Below are positions 16,201-23,587 of a stretch of DNA of 23,587 bases, piece by piece. Location: contig DCQQ01000023.1 of the NCBI GenBank assembly GCA_002323515.1, forward strand, positions 1 to 23,587. The letters are read 5' to 3'. The position numbers and the translations under genes were made by a program. The notes under the pieces were generated by a model. The model did no database searches. It worked only from the letters and a program-made list of their open reading frames with translations, and was not told the DNA's origin. This stretch comes from Balneolaceae bacterium UBA1514. Its GTDB lineage: Bacteria > Bacteroidota > Rhodothermia > Balneolales > Balneolaceae. Position 1 is the first letter of the stretch. The number at the start of each line of letters is the position of its first letter.

Positions 16201-18391
16201 CGTTTTGTTCGACTCCTGCACTAGGTGTAGTGGTAGGCATAAACAAAAATACCCCTTCGTCTAAACTTGGCATAAACTCAGTAGCTAAACCAGGATACTC
16301 CTGGTCAAGTGTTGACCACCAATCTGTTTTACTTATATCAATCCCAATTGCCTGGGCTAGGGAGGTAGGAATAACACTTATTTTAGCAAAACCCAACCAA
16401 ATAAAAAGGCCAAAAAGTAGAAGTCCGATAGGAAGACACATAAAGGTTTTTTTGTTAGAAAACGACCAAGCTAACCAAGTGGGATAATAGGTGATGATCT
16501 TAAGAACACTACCTATTAGTACTAGTAATAACCCACTTATAAATATCCATTGAAGTAGTACAGATACTTCAGGTCCAAGCGGTAGCCATGAACGAGTTAA
16601 ATATCCAAGTACTAGGAGGATTATGAGTATTAAGGAGGTATCATGAAAGTGCTTGTAATTAAGCTCATTTATGAGTTTAGTTAGCCTGCGATCGGTAGTG
16701 ATTTGTTGTATTGGATTAACGATATATCTGTAAAAAAAACTATTGATGTTGTTTTTTTGGGCGTTAAATTGTGATTCTAGTTGTCCAAATAAGAGATAGG
16801 CTAAAACAGGCAAAAGAAATAATGCAACCAAAATAGAAGCAGCTAGTACGAAAGTTTTGGTATATGCCAATGGCTGAAATAACTTACCTTCTGCATTAAT
16901 CATCAAGAACACAGGAAGAAAGCTTACTATGGTAGTTGTTATAGCCGTTATAATGGCGCCAGCAACTTCTTTTGTAGCTGAAATTACAAGCTGGAGACGT
17001 TTCTCTAAAAAGTGTAAACCGCTCGAATGCTCAGGGCTTTCTTGTGCATCATTATCTTCTTGGTCAATTCGCTGGATAATGGTATCGGTTAGGATAACTC
17101 CCATATCAACTACCGTTCCTATGGCAATGGCAATTCCTGACAAAGCCACGATATTTGCATCAATCCCTCCTAACTTCATAGCAATAAAGGTTAATAAAAC
17201 GGATACCGGCAGCATTAATGAAATAAGTAAAGCAATACGTAGGCGGCGTAAAATGAGTAATACTATGGCGATAGTGATCAAAATTTGAAGCCATAAAGCA
17301 GATTCAAGAGTTAGAATTGTATCCTCAATTAGATCTAAACGGTCATAAAAAGGAATAATTTTCAATTGAGATGCTTCACCCGTAACTAAAACTCTTTTGG
17401 GTAAAGAGGGTGATAATTCGTCGATTTTTTGTTTTATGGCTTCTATTACTTTTTTAGGATTAGCTCCATATTGAGCAACAACTACCCCGCCTACACTTTC
17501 TTTTCCTGAAACATCTAAAACACCACGTCTTTCGGCTGGTCCATAAGTTATATTGGCAATATCTTTTAAGTATAGAGGCGTTTCTTCAACTACTCTTACG
17601 GGGATCCACTCTAAATCGTTTAGATCCTCGATGCTGCCATTCCCACGAAGTAAATATTCAACTTGATTGTATTCAAGCGTTCGTAATCCACCTTCTGCCT
17701 GGGCTTTGTTGAGTGCATTTAAAACATCTTTTGTACTAAGTTGATATTGTTCCAAAAGGGTGGGATGAACATCAACCTGAAATTCTGCAACAAATCCTCC
17801 AATGGAAGCAACCTCAGAAACCCCCGGAACAGAGGATAGGCTTGGTTTTATGTAGTAATCTTGGAGTGTTCGACGTTCATCCAGATCCCAGCCACCCACT
17901 TCTTCTCCTGAGTCATCTAATCCTTCTAAATAGTACCAAAATATTTGGCCCAGGCTGGTTGCGTCTGGTCCAAGGGCGGGTTTTGCGTTTTCGGGTAAAA
18001 AGCCTGATGGCAATGAGTTTATTTTTTCAATTATTCGGCTTCTACTCCAGTAAAAGTCTACATCCTCGTCAAAGATTATATAGAGAGTAGAACGACCAGT
18101 TATAGATAAACCCCTAACGTCCTTAACACCTGGCAGTGTTAAGAAATAATTGCTAAGGGGGTAGGTTATCTGGTCTTCAATATCCTCGGGTGATTGTCCT
18201 TGCCACTCGGTGTACACAATCTGTTGATTTTCACCCAAATCGGGTATAGCATCTACAGGTATGCTGTCAGATTCAAACGACAGATTCCAGTTGAAAGGTG
18301 CCACCGATATGCCCCAAAATAGCAGTAATAAAAAGATTCCTAAGGATAATAGAGGTTGTTCTAATGTAAACCGATAATATCGATTGAACAT
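13274..18391 (-). CDS. cusA: CusA/CzcA-family heavy-metal RND pump fused to a TolC-family outer-membrane channel
   Basis: This is a 1705-residue fusion. Residues 1 to about 1245 are an HME-RND transporter: SIPVDAIPDLGENQ near the N-terminus, LPGVKDVRGLS, and the proton-relay Asp429 in GTVVDMG of helix 4. Also present are EFMPSLDEG at the start of the second periplasmic half, FGIATDGGVV in helix 10 and IRPTMLTT. M768 (PISMFE) and M829 (LLMLQTG) sit where CusA has cleft methionines; this placement is by eye. Residues about 580-703 contain three hydrophobic segments where CusA has one. Residues 1257-1286 (RKTPPP plus a hydrophobic stretch ending SLQAQ) look like a signal peptide. Residues 1287-1705 match a TolC-type protein with long coiled-coil helices. 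Separate CusA is about 1050 residues; shorter fusions of this kind occur in Bacteroidota. ATG 18391 is clear. Confidence 0.94.
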   Translation of the reverse strand: MFNRYYRFTLEQPLLSLGIFLLLLFWGISVAPFNWNLSFESDSIPVDAIPDLGENQQIVYTEWQGQSPEDIEDQITYPLSNYFLTLPGVKDVRGLSITGRSTLYIIFDEDVDFYWSRSRIIEKINSLPSGFLPENAKPALGPDATSLGQIFWYYLEGLDDSGEEVGGWDLDERRTLQDYYIKPSLSSVPGVSEVASIGGFVAEFQVDVHPTLLEQYQLSTKDVLNALNKAQAEGGLRTLEYNQVEYLLRGNGSIEDLNDLEWIPVRVVEETPLYLKDIANITYGPAERRGVLDVSGKESVGGVVVAQYGANPKKVIEAIKQKIDELSPSLPKRVLVTGEASQLKIIPFYDRLDLIEDTILTLESALWLQILITIAIVLLILRRLRIALLISLMLPVSVLLTFIAMKLGGIDANIVALSGIAIAIGTVVDMGVILTDTIIQRIDQEDNDAQESPEHSSGLHFLEKRLQLVISATKEVAGAIITAITTTIVSFLPVFLMINAEGKLFQPLAYTKTFVLAASILVALFLLPVLAYLLFGQLESQFNAQKNNINSFFYRYIVNPIQQITTDRRLTKLINELNYKHFHDTSLILIILLVLGYLTRSWLPLGPEVSVLLQWIFISGLLLVLIGSVLKIITYYPTWLAWSFSNKKTFMCLPIGLLLFGLFIWLGFAKISVIPTSLAQAIGIDISKTDWWSTLDQEYPGLATEFMPSLDEGVFLFMPTTTPSAGVEQNVALLQFLDRAVADIPEVEKVVGKLGRVESALDPAPISMFENIITYKSEYSYDISGNRTRQWREHIKSPDDIWNEIVRQTQHPALTSAPMLQPIETRLLMLQTGLRAPVGIRIQGEDIAEIQEVGRQLEKVLTNLSYVNSATVFAERNASKPYIDIEWNREKLARYEMSVSEAQSWAQIALAGKETGTVILGRERFNIRLRFAKDVRQSPESIKNLRLDTPQGARVPLHELAKVEFRLGPQAIKSEQSFKVSYVSFDVIKGVEYVDAISKIDDEINQQIALGTITMPDGIQLSFKGNFENQLRAEKRLKVLVPLTLVFIFLILYIQFKSAAISLMIFSGVFVAWAGGFILLGFFASDFFSSVSFFGFNSLQELFGIEAVALSIAVWVGFLALFGIATDGGVVMATYLQQRFKEFHQENKNEWEQIANKPELVATHIQNLRNVGVEAANKRIRPTMLTTATTIFALLPLFSSMGKGSEIMVPMAIPTLGGMFVQIITLFVVPLLFIWREERRVTSLFKDYAPAQKTSQRKTPPPALFIVCMLGLVGVGITPESSLQAQNTLNTYKREALSSHPNLLSKWNEIASSEFQARSIGIMDPTVSIGVFAAPIETALGAQTARISINQSIPLPNSLKLQRLTFEALIEAREFGYLEEVERHFLEMDKEWASIYTETMRIKFLDLQLDVLNELTQLLTTFNSEGYSTNRKILEIELQEKTLDQQREEAFLVRSQHVWNFNRLRNAPITDSLIYPDRLETTVDLGDVVDGFESQAEWTYSTNHNGTSMDDVSSAIHQLNSPGIQRLQAIVESKKMELYLTELSRYPSLGVGLDYISIAEKPDQVGIQNNGKDAVLAKVSFSLPIAQKRKRAAIQSKASELSVSDYRLHAHLIEVKTALEQWNTSLEINEIQQTKIADQIAIIDELLSLEQQAIEAEQGDLSRYFEYLNRKLRLKTELLQHQENEFLTKMMGKSVLSPLSIEFIK

Positions 18392-18468
18392 ATGTGATGT
18401 ATTAGAAGTTGAACATTAAATACGTTTTGCAGGATGGGTAGAATTCTGCTAAACGCTAGGGTTCAGAA

Positions 18469-18490
18469 CGATAGAGAGATGATTCTATCG
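18469..18490. promoter_or_regulatory. Stem-loop between the small Cys/His gene and cusA
   Basis: CGATAGA (18469-18475) and TCTATCG (18484-18490) form a perfect seven-base inverted repeat with an eight-base loop, inside the 120-base gap between the first two genes of the efflux unit. No T-run follows on the minus strand. It could be an operator, an RNA processing or stability hairpin that lowers cusA expression relative to the first gene, or the site of a second promoter. Confidence 0.35.
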
Positions 18491-18511
18491 CTCTTTGGAA
18501 CTTGTAATAAT

Positions 18512-19111
18512 CTATAATAGCCAACTTTCGAATAAACTAAAGTAGGAAGGGTGTGGGATAGGGGTTGCCCAAGTAACTGGACGGACATTATTTAATTTAT
18601 GCGAAAAAGCTGCAGTGATAGTGAAAATTGGTCCTGAAACACCTTTTGTTGGGGAAATAAGAAGTGATGTTACTTCCTTTCCGGCATTATAGGAACACTC
18701 ACAAAAACGGGTAGTTGAACACTCCGCATTATTATCAATACAACAATCAAGATCAGATGAAGTTTGTTCAGAATTAGCCTTCTTATGTGAATGAAGGTTG
18801 CTAAATGCTCTATGACTAGTTTTCTGCGTTAGATTATTTTCAGCATCCTTCTGATGACCCGAATTTGAAGAGGGTACTTTTTTATCTAACGAATAGTGTT
18901 TTGAATCAGAGTCAAATACCTGAGAGTAAGATTCAGCTGTGAATTTACTTACTCTAATATGAGTCTGCTGAATATTACTTGTTTGTTCCAGGTGATGACA
19001 TGCTAAGACACTACCACTGGAAATGATAAAAAAAATAATAAGGGCATAAAGATAATTGAATGAAAATCTTATGTCCTGACCGAAAACGATATGTTTAATA
19101 TTGAATATCAA
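18512..19111 (-). CDS. Small membrane-anchored Cys/His-rich protein, first gene of the copper-efflux unit
   Basis: This 199-residue protein is not recognised as a named family. Residues about 18-37 form one hydrophobic helix ending SVLA-C38-H39-H40, either an uncleaved anchor or a weak lipoprotein signal. The middle is polar and His/Ser-rich (HSH at 107-109). Residues 123-139 hold five cysteines: C123, C124, C131, C137 and C139, in the order CC-x6-C-x5-C-x-C. The C-terminus (GPIFTITAAFSHKLN, PIPHPSYFSLFES) resembles the tail of short leader-gene products I have seen annotated as hypothetical beside CzcA/CusA operons, a weak recollection. There is no ATG; TTG 19111 is the first candidate start, so the N-terminus is uncertain. 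It lies 120 bases upstream of cusA on the same strand. Inferred role: extracytoplasmic metal binding or sensing. Confidence 0.72.
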   Translation of the reverse strand: MIFNIKHIVFGQDIRFSFNYLYALIIFFIISSGSVLACHHLEQTSNIQQTHIRVSKFTAESYSQVFDSDSKHYSLDKKVPSSNSGHQKDAENNLTQKTSHRAFSNLHSHKKANSEQTSSDLDCCIDNNAECSTTRFCECSYNAGKEVTSLLISPTKGVSGPIFTITAAFSHKLNNVRPVTWATPIPHPSYFSLFESWLL

Positions 19112-19344
19112 TAGTATAATATAATCAAAAATTAGTGAATAATGGCAAGGTCAGACTCAGACGACACACTGCACAATGTACATATCTAGTAATTATGCTG
19201 TAAAAATTCGATTTTCAAATAATAAAAGATTGTTTTTTTTGCATAAATTTAATAAGACCATCTTAGCCACATTTAATGACATTAACCCGTACAAATACAA
19301 GAAAAGGTAAAAACGTATTTTTTGTTTTAATGTACTACGTTAAT

Positions 19345-21276
19345 CTATTCGGTATCCAGCTCCTTCCAACGAACAAATGCTTCCATTGCTTCGTATTCAG
19401 CTAATCCAAGTTGATCATAGGTTTTGGCAGTAGAACGGGTACGGTCATCCGCTCGTTGCCAAAATTCCCTTTTATCAGTTCCTGGAAATAGCGGACGATC
19501 TTTCTGGGATTGATGTTTAAAAATGGCTCTGCGTTTTTTATCGGTTTCTTCAGGGCTTAATGGTACGGCCATTTCTATATCCTCTATATCCCATTCTTGC
19601 CATGCGCCTCGATAAAGCCATACATAGTAATCTTTCGTCCATTCTTGATCTTTCAATTCGCGTAAAGCTTGAAAAATGGCCTCTAAACAGGCTCTATGAG
19701 TCCCATGAGGATCAGACAAATCTCCTGCTGCATAAATTTGGTGAGGTTTAATTTCTTCAATTAGCTTCTTAACTATGGCAACATCATTCGGGCCAACAGG
19801 TTTTTTGCGAATTTTACCCGTTTCGTAGAAGGGTAGGTCGAGAAAATGAATGTTTTCATCAGGAATACCTACATATCTACAAGCCGCTTTTGCTTCACCA
19901 CGTCGAATTAGGTCTTTGATAATTTTAATTTCCTTCGAATCGGGTTCCGCTTGATTTTTTTCTGCTAGAAAGTTCCGTATTCCACTAAAAATAGAATCAA
20001 CCAGTGAATCATCTAACTTGAATACATGATGATAGTCGGAAACAAAGTCAGCGAATCGTACGGCGTCATCGTCAAGCACAGCGATATTCCCAGAGGTCTG
20101 ATATGCTATATGGACCTTATGTCCTTGATCGACCAACCGTATAAAAGTACCCCCCATTGAAATTACATCGTCATCGGGGTGAGGACTAAAAATCAACGCC
20201 TTTTTTGGAAATGGGGTTTTACGTTCTGGTCGATAGGTATCATCGGCATTGGGTTTACCACCAGGCCAACCAGTGATGGTGTGCTGAATCTGATTAAATA
20301 CCCTAATATTCACGTTATAAGCCGTACCTATTTCAACTAAAATATCGTTCATTCCAAATTCACGATAATCTTCTTCTGTCAGCTTTAAAATAGGCTTGGC
20401 TAATTTAAGACTTAACCAGATGACCGCCTTTTTGATGAGAAAATTATTCCATTTAATGGGGCCCGCCAACCAAGGGGTTTTAATTCGGGTCAATTCCGCA
20501 GCGGCTGCTGTGTCTAATATGACTTCAGTTTGGTTATGCTCCTGAAGAAAAGTAGCTGGAATAGATGTATTAATAGCTCCTTCGATAGTTTCTCGAACTA
20601 TATTAGCTTTACCTTCACCCCAAGCCATTATATAGATTTTTTTTGCTTGCAAAATCGTTCCAACTCCCATGGTAATGGCTCTTCTAGGTACATTTTCAAT
20701 CCCAAAGAATCCACTAGCAGCATCTAACATGGTTAATCGATCGAGTGTAATAAGTCGGGTTTTTGAGTCTATGGTAGAACCCGGTTCATTAAAGCCGATA
20801 TGACCTGTTCGACCTATGCCTAGGATTTGAACATCTAAACCGCCTACTTGCGCAATCTTTGCCTCATATTCTACACAGAATGCCGCAACCTCATCCTTTT
20901 TTAGGGTTCCATCGGGAATATGAATATTCTCTGGCTTAACGTTGATGTGATTAAAGAGATATTCATGCATAAAATGGACATAACTCTGATGTGCATCGGG
21001 AGCCATAGGGAAATATTCGTCTAGGTTAAAGGTGATCACTCGCTCGAAACTTAGTCCTTCCTTCTTATGCTTTCGTACTAGCTCGTCATATACTTGGGTT
21101 GGGGTAGATCCAGTAGCAAGTCCTAATACGGTAGGCTTAGACTCCTTATTTCTTGATTCAATCAGTTCAGCTATGGAATTAGCTACATACAACGATCCTT
21201 CAATGGCTATATTGAATAACAGAGTGGGGATGCGTTCATGGCTGGTTAGATCAAAATCGGAAAGAGATACTGACAT
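19345..21276 (-). CDS. nagB: Glucosamine-6-phosphate deaminase-like (NagB) domain fused to PIG-L/LmbE deacetylase domain
   Basis: The 643-residue protein has two domains. Residues about 20-280 are NagB-like: GLATGSTPTQVYDEL, NLDEYFPM with D86 (E. coli D72), and GIGRTGHIGFNEPG. H159 and E164 match E. coli H143 and E148, but the position of E. coli D141 is T157. Residues about 355-560 are PIG-L/LmbE: the zinc motif P365-HPDDD and a later H524-G-T-H527. Known chemistry is GlcN6P to Fru6P plus ammonia for NagB, and zinc-dependent N-deacetylation of GlcNAc groups for PIG-L. Together they suggest consecutive deacetylation and deamination of an amino-sugar phosphate, but this is inference. The fusion is familiar from Bacteroidota. 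ATG 21276 is good. It is divergent from tatD, with a motif cluster between. Confidence 0.92.
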   Translation of the reverse strand: MSVSLSDFDLTSHERIPTLLFNIAIEGSLYVANSIAELIESRNKESKPTVLGLATGSTPTQVYDELVRKHKKEGLSFERVITFNLDEYFPMAPDAHQSYVHFMHEYLFNHINVKPENIHIPDGTLKKDEVAAFCVEYEAKIAQVGGLDVQILGIGRTGHIGFNEPGSTIDSKTRLITLDRLTMLDAASGFFGIENVPRRAITMGVGTILQAKKIYIMAWGEGKANIVRETIEGAINTSIPATFLQEHNQTEVILDTAAAAELTRIKTPWLAGPIKWNNFLIKKAVIWLSLKLAKPILKLTEEDYREFGMNDILVEIGTAYNVNIRVFNQIQHTITGWPGGKPNADDTYRPERKTPFPKKALIFSPHPDDDVISMGGTFIRLVDQGHKVHIAYQTSGNIAVLDDDAVRFADFVSDYHHVFKLDDSLVDSIFSGIRNFLAEKNQAEPDSKEIKIIKDLIRRGEAKAACRYVGIPDENIHFLDLPFYETGKIRKKPVGPNDVAIVKKLIEEIKPHQIYAAGDLSDPHGTHRACLEAIFQALRELKDQEWTKDYYVWLYRGAWQEWDIEDIEMAVPLSPEETDKKRRAIFKHQSQKDRPLFPGTDKREFWQRADDRTRSTAKTYDQLGLAEYEAMEAFVRWKELDTE

Positions 21277-21335
21277 TGGACTAATTGGTTATATTGACGC
21301 GATTATTACCGTTTATTTCGGTATTTAGATGTAGT

Positions 21336-21418
21336 TTGTAAAATACTGCAATACCCTCGTAAAAGCAGTAATATTAGTGATTTTTACAAGTTCGACTTTT
21401 TGTAAATTATTGTAAAAA
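21336..21418. promoter_or_regulatory. Cluster of TTGTAAA motifs between the nagB-like gene and tatD
   Basis: TTGTAAA(A) occurs at 21336-21343, inverted at 21381-21389 (TTTTTACAA), and again at 21400-21406 and 21410-21418. The last two are ten bases apart, one helical turn. Copies at 21381 and 21410 form a perfect nine-base inverted pair. A separate TACTGC (21344-21349) / GCAGTA (21365-21370) hairpin sits between the first two. The array lies in the divergent promoter region and could be an operator; AT-rich chance is a real alternative. Confidence 0.4.
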
Positions 21419-21467
21419 TAAGCTATTTCTACCATATAAGCCATAGTTTACCTTAACAATATACTCT

Positions 21468-22268
21468 ATGATTGATACCCATGCCCATATATTTTTACCA
21501 GACTATTCTGAAGATGAAACAGCGATGATTAATCGGGCTGTAGATTTGGGTATTAGGCACGTTTTAATGCCCGCTATCAATCCTGAATCTGTCGCTCAAA
21601 TGGAAGCAATCGCACAAGTTAACAGTAGGAGTGAGGGTATTAAATTGCACCCAATGATTGGTTTACATCCCTGTGATGTATATGAGCAAATAATGATTTG
21701 GGGTGAGCATAGGTGGACTCAAAAATTAGAGAACTGGCTACAAGAATATGCCTCCTTATCTCATTATATAGGGATTGGGGAAACAGGCTTAGACTATTAT
21801 TGGTCAAAGGAGTATAAAAAAGAACAGATGCTTAGTCTTGATGTACATTTCGAACTTGCTAAAAGTGTCAATAAGCCAATTGTGTTACATAATAGGAACA
21901 GCACTCACGATTTATTGCAAACCATAGCTAAGCATCAAAATGGTTCTGTCAAAGGAGTTTGGCATTGTTTTAATGGTACATATGAGGAGGGAATGCGAGC
22001 CATAGATCTTGGATTTCACCTTGGAATAGGAGGGGTGGTAACCTTTAAAAATGCAGGGGTTGCCGAAGTTGTTCGGCAGCTACCTTTCGATAAACTCATA
22101 TTAGAAACAGATTCACCTTATCTCTCACCCACTCCGTTGCGTGGTAAGCGAAATGAGCCTGCTCACCTAGCCTTTATCCAAAAAAAACTAGGAGAACTTT
22201 TTGAGTTAAGCCAAGAAGAAGTAGAGAAGCAAACCGACTTAACAGCGTCCTCTTTGTTTTCTTTATAA
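21468..22268 (+). CDS. tatD: TatD-family metal-dependent DNase
   Basis: The 266-residue TIM-barrel hydrolase is complete. Metal and catalytic residues are visible: H5 and H7 (DTHAH), E105 (GIGETGLDYYW), H141 (VLHNRN), H166 (VWHCFNG) and D215 (LETDSPYLSP). TatD-family enzymes are cytoplasmic Mg-dependent 3'-5' exonucleases/DNases, implicated in DNA repair and in DNA degradation. There is no N-terminal export signal. ATG 21468 starts the family's normal N-terminus (MIDTHAH) directly. The gene ends 28 bases from the convergent pdxB; I see no hairpin in that gap. Confidence 0.95.
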   Translation: MIDTHAHIFLPDYSEDETAMINRAVDLGIRHVLMPAINPESVAQMEAIAQVNSRSEGIKLHPMIGLHPCDVYEQIMIWGEHRWTQKLENWLQEYASLSHYIGIGETGLDYYWSKEYKKEQMLSLDVHFELAKSVNKPIVLHNRNSTHDLLQTIAKHQNGSVKGVWHCFNGTYEEGMRAIDLGFHLGIGGVVTFKNAGVAEVVRQLPFDKLILETDSPYLSPTPLRGKRNEPAHLAFIQKKLGELFELSQEEVEKQTDLTASSLFSL

Positions 22269-22296
22269 TACAGATCTTCGGAGTTAGATTGGCTGG

Positions 22297-23466
22297 TTAA
22301 TCCGGTGCAAATACAGGTCGTAAATTATCGGGGAGACCTTTTGGAAAAGTAGTTTGCGCGAATTCATTTCGAAGTTCTATGGTATTTCTTAATGCTTGAA
22401 ACCCCCGAGCTATACTTCTGTTGAACTGGTTTAAGTCAGCGCCTTGCCCGGGTAGGTTAATCAACTTTCTCATCTCATAATCATAATTATGTAAACCGTG
22501 TAAAACATTAATGCTTAATGTGTTAATATTTTTATTAAATCCATGCGTACTTGCTTCTCCAAGCTTTGTTTTCGTAATATCCTCCCGTTTGTGTTGCCAT
22601 TTGCTATTTGTCCATTCTGTATCAAAATAACTCAAAAGTCGCCTTAAAACCTCTTTAGAGGCCTGAATCTTAGCTTGTTTAGAGTATCCAGCAATGTGTG
22701 GGGTGGCGATAAAAGCTTGGTTCACTAGCGCTTTATTAGGTACTGATTCGGTTTCCCAAACGTCCAAAATAAATCTAATTTTTTTATTAGATAATTCAAT
22801 TAATTCATTGTGTCCTAATAGATAATCTTCTTTTATAATGCCGCCTCTAGCTGCATTGATGATAAGCTTGTGTTTTGGGCTAAGCGACAAAATGTCAGGC
22901 ATAAAATGATGGGTGGAATACCTGCCTTGACCGATATAAGGCAGGTGAAAACTCAGAATGTTGCAATCCTTTAGCGTATCCAAATGGCAACTCCTAAATG
23001 ATTCTTCCCGCAAGGCTTTTGGCGGATCATAACCAGCATAAGATACTCCAATTGCTTGTAATTTTTTTGCTAGAGCTCCTCCCGTGTGCCCCATGCCAAT
23101 AATCCCAACTTTGTGGTTGGTTAACTCCCCCCGGGTCGATGAGCACCATGTCAACATCGATGTAAGTACGTACTCCGCTACTGCATTAGCATTACAGCCT
23201 GGAGAATGATCAAATTGGATGCCATTATCGCTCAGGTATTCCATGTCAATGTGATCAGTTCCTGCAGAAGCTGACCCAATAAATTTGAGTTTTTCAGGGA
23301 GGTTAGGTACGGTCTTTGGGTTCACCTTAGTCACTGTCCTGAGTATCCAAGCGTCAAATCCTTCTAGTATTGGTATACCTTCAGAGCTGTCATAGTGAAC
23401 TATTTCAGCATAGCTAGGTATAAGTTGATCTAAATAATTAATATGTTGATCGGCCAATATTCTCAC
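22297..23466 (-). CDS. pdxB: Erythronate-4-phosphate dehydrogenase (4-phosphoerythronate to 2-oxo-3-hydroxy-4-phosphobutanoate)
   Basis: This 389-residue D-2-hydroxyacid dehydrogenase catalyses the second step of the DXP-dependent route to pyridoxal 5'-phosphate. It starts MRILADQHI (the PdxB family start MKIxADENI-like) at GTG 23466. It has SAGTDHID, the NAD motif G124-M-G-H-T-G129, catalytic R207 (NAARGG), E238 or E240 (DVWETE) and H257 (TPHIAGYS). A C-terminal dimerisation-like region (YDYEMRKLINLPG and onward) and length above simple hydroxyacid dehydrogenases support PdxB over a generic paralogue. No other vitamin B6 gene is in view. Confidence 0.9.
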   Translation of the reverse strand: MRILADQHINYLDQLIPSYAEIVHYDSSEGIPILEGFDAWILRTVTKVNPKTVPNLPEKLKFIGSASAGTDHIDMEYLSDNGIQFDHSPGCNANAVAEYVLTSMLTWCSSTRGELTNHKVGIIGMGHTGGALAKKLQAIGVSYAGYDPPKALREESFRSCHLDTLKDCNILSFHLPYIGQGRYSTHHFMPDILSLSPKHKLIINAARGGIIKEDYLLGHNELIELSNKKIRFILDVWETESVPNKALVNQAFIATPHIAGYSKQAKIQASKEVLRRLLSYFDTEWTNSKWQHKREDITKTKLGEASTHGFNKNINTLSINVLHGLHNYDYEMRKLINLPGQGADLNQFNRSIARGFQALRNTIELRNEFAQTTFPKGLPDNLRPVFAPD

Positions 23467-23587
23467 GTAATGGCTAGAATTTTTTATCAGTTTAGGTTTG
23501 GTTTTAGTTGATACACCGTAATTAACAGCTATTACACCTTAGTTAGAATCCAGATTTCGAACAAGGGTTCTAATGAACTTAGTCATG

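Noticed and set aside
19112..19344. Spacer between the nagB-like gene and the efflux unit searched for an operator or terminator
   Set aside because: AT-rich with homopolymer runs but no convincing hairpin plus T-run, and no CueR/CsoR-like palindrome that I can recognise.
23539..23587. Possible minus-strand gene end, reading MTKFIRTLVRNLDSN then TAA, 72 bases upstream of pdxB
   Set aside because: Only 16 codons lie inside the window and the frame could be chance; upstream sequence is needed.

Overview
The window reads as chromosomal DNA of an AT-rich member of the Bacteroidota/Balneolota (FCB) group. The evidence is gene content: a secreted tricorn-type protease, a NagB domain fused to a PIG-L/LmbE domain, a CusA-type pump fused to its outer-membrane channel, PdxB, and an ArsC of the CTHNSRRS type common in that group. 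Few starts have a Shine-Dalgarno and several appear to be TTG or GTG. I cannot name a genus.

Layout. 1-101: 3' part of tRNA-Asn(GTT) and its terminator. 170-4811: a divergent pair, a polytopic membrane protein (-) and a secreted tricorn-like S41 protease (+). 4869-6226: an ArsC-like phosphatase (-), then a decayed segment in which the first part of a catalase-peroxidase (katG) gene, with a nonsense codon and a frameshift, is joined directly to the last part of an unrelated XRE-type regulator. 6269-8578: a sugar porter and a two-helix potassium channel (-). 8782-10128: rmuC (+), whose end overlaps the next convergent gene by 14 bases.

10115-19111 (-) is the most interesting block, a four-gene copper/silver-type efflux unit. 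In transcription order it has a small Cys/His-rich membrane-anchored protein, a 1705-residue CusA-TolC fusion, a CusB adaptor with a heavy-metal-binding domain at one end and a DUF3347 domain at the other, and a BNR/sialidase-fold lipoprotein with a Cys-Asp-Cys-Cys motif and a His/Met/Asp-rich loop. The pump, channel and adaptor would span both membranes. The first and last products are candidate extracytoplasmic metal-handling accessories.

19345-23466: a NagB-LmbE fusion (-) divergent from tatD (+), with a cluster of TTGTAAA motifs between them, then pdxB (-) convergent with tatD. No integrase, transposase, CRISPR array or phage gene was seen. The only clear genome decay is the katG/XRE chimera.
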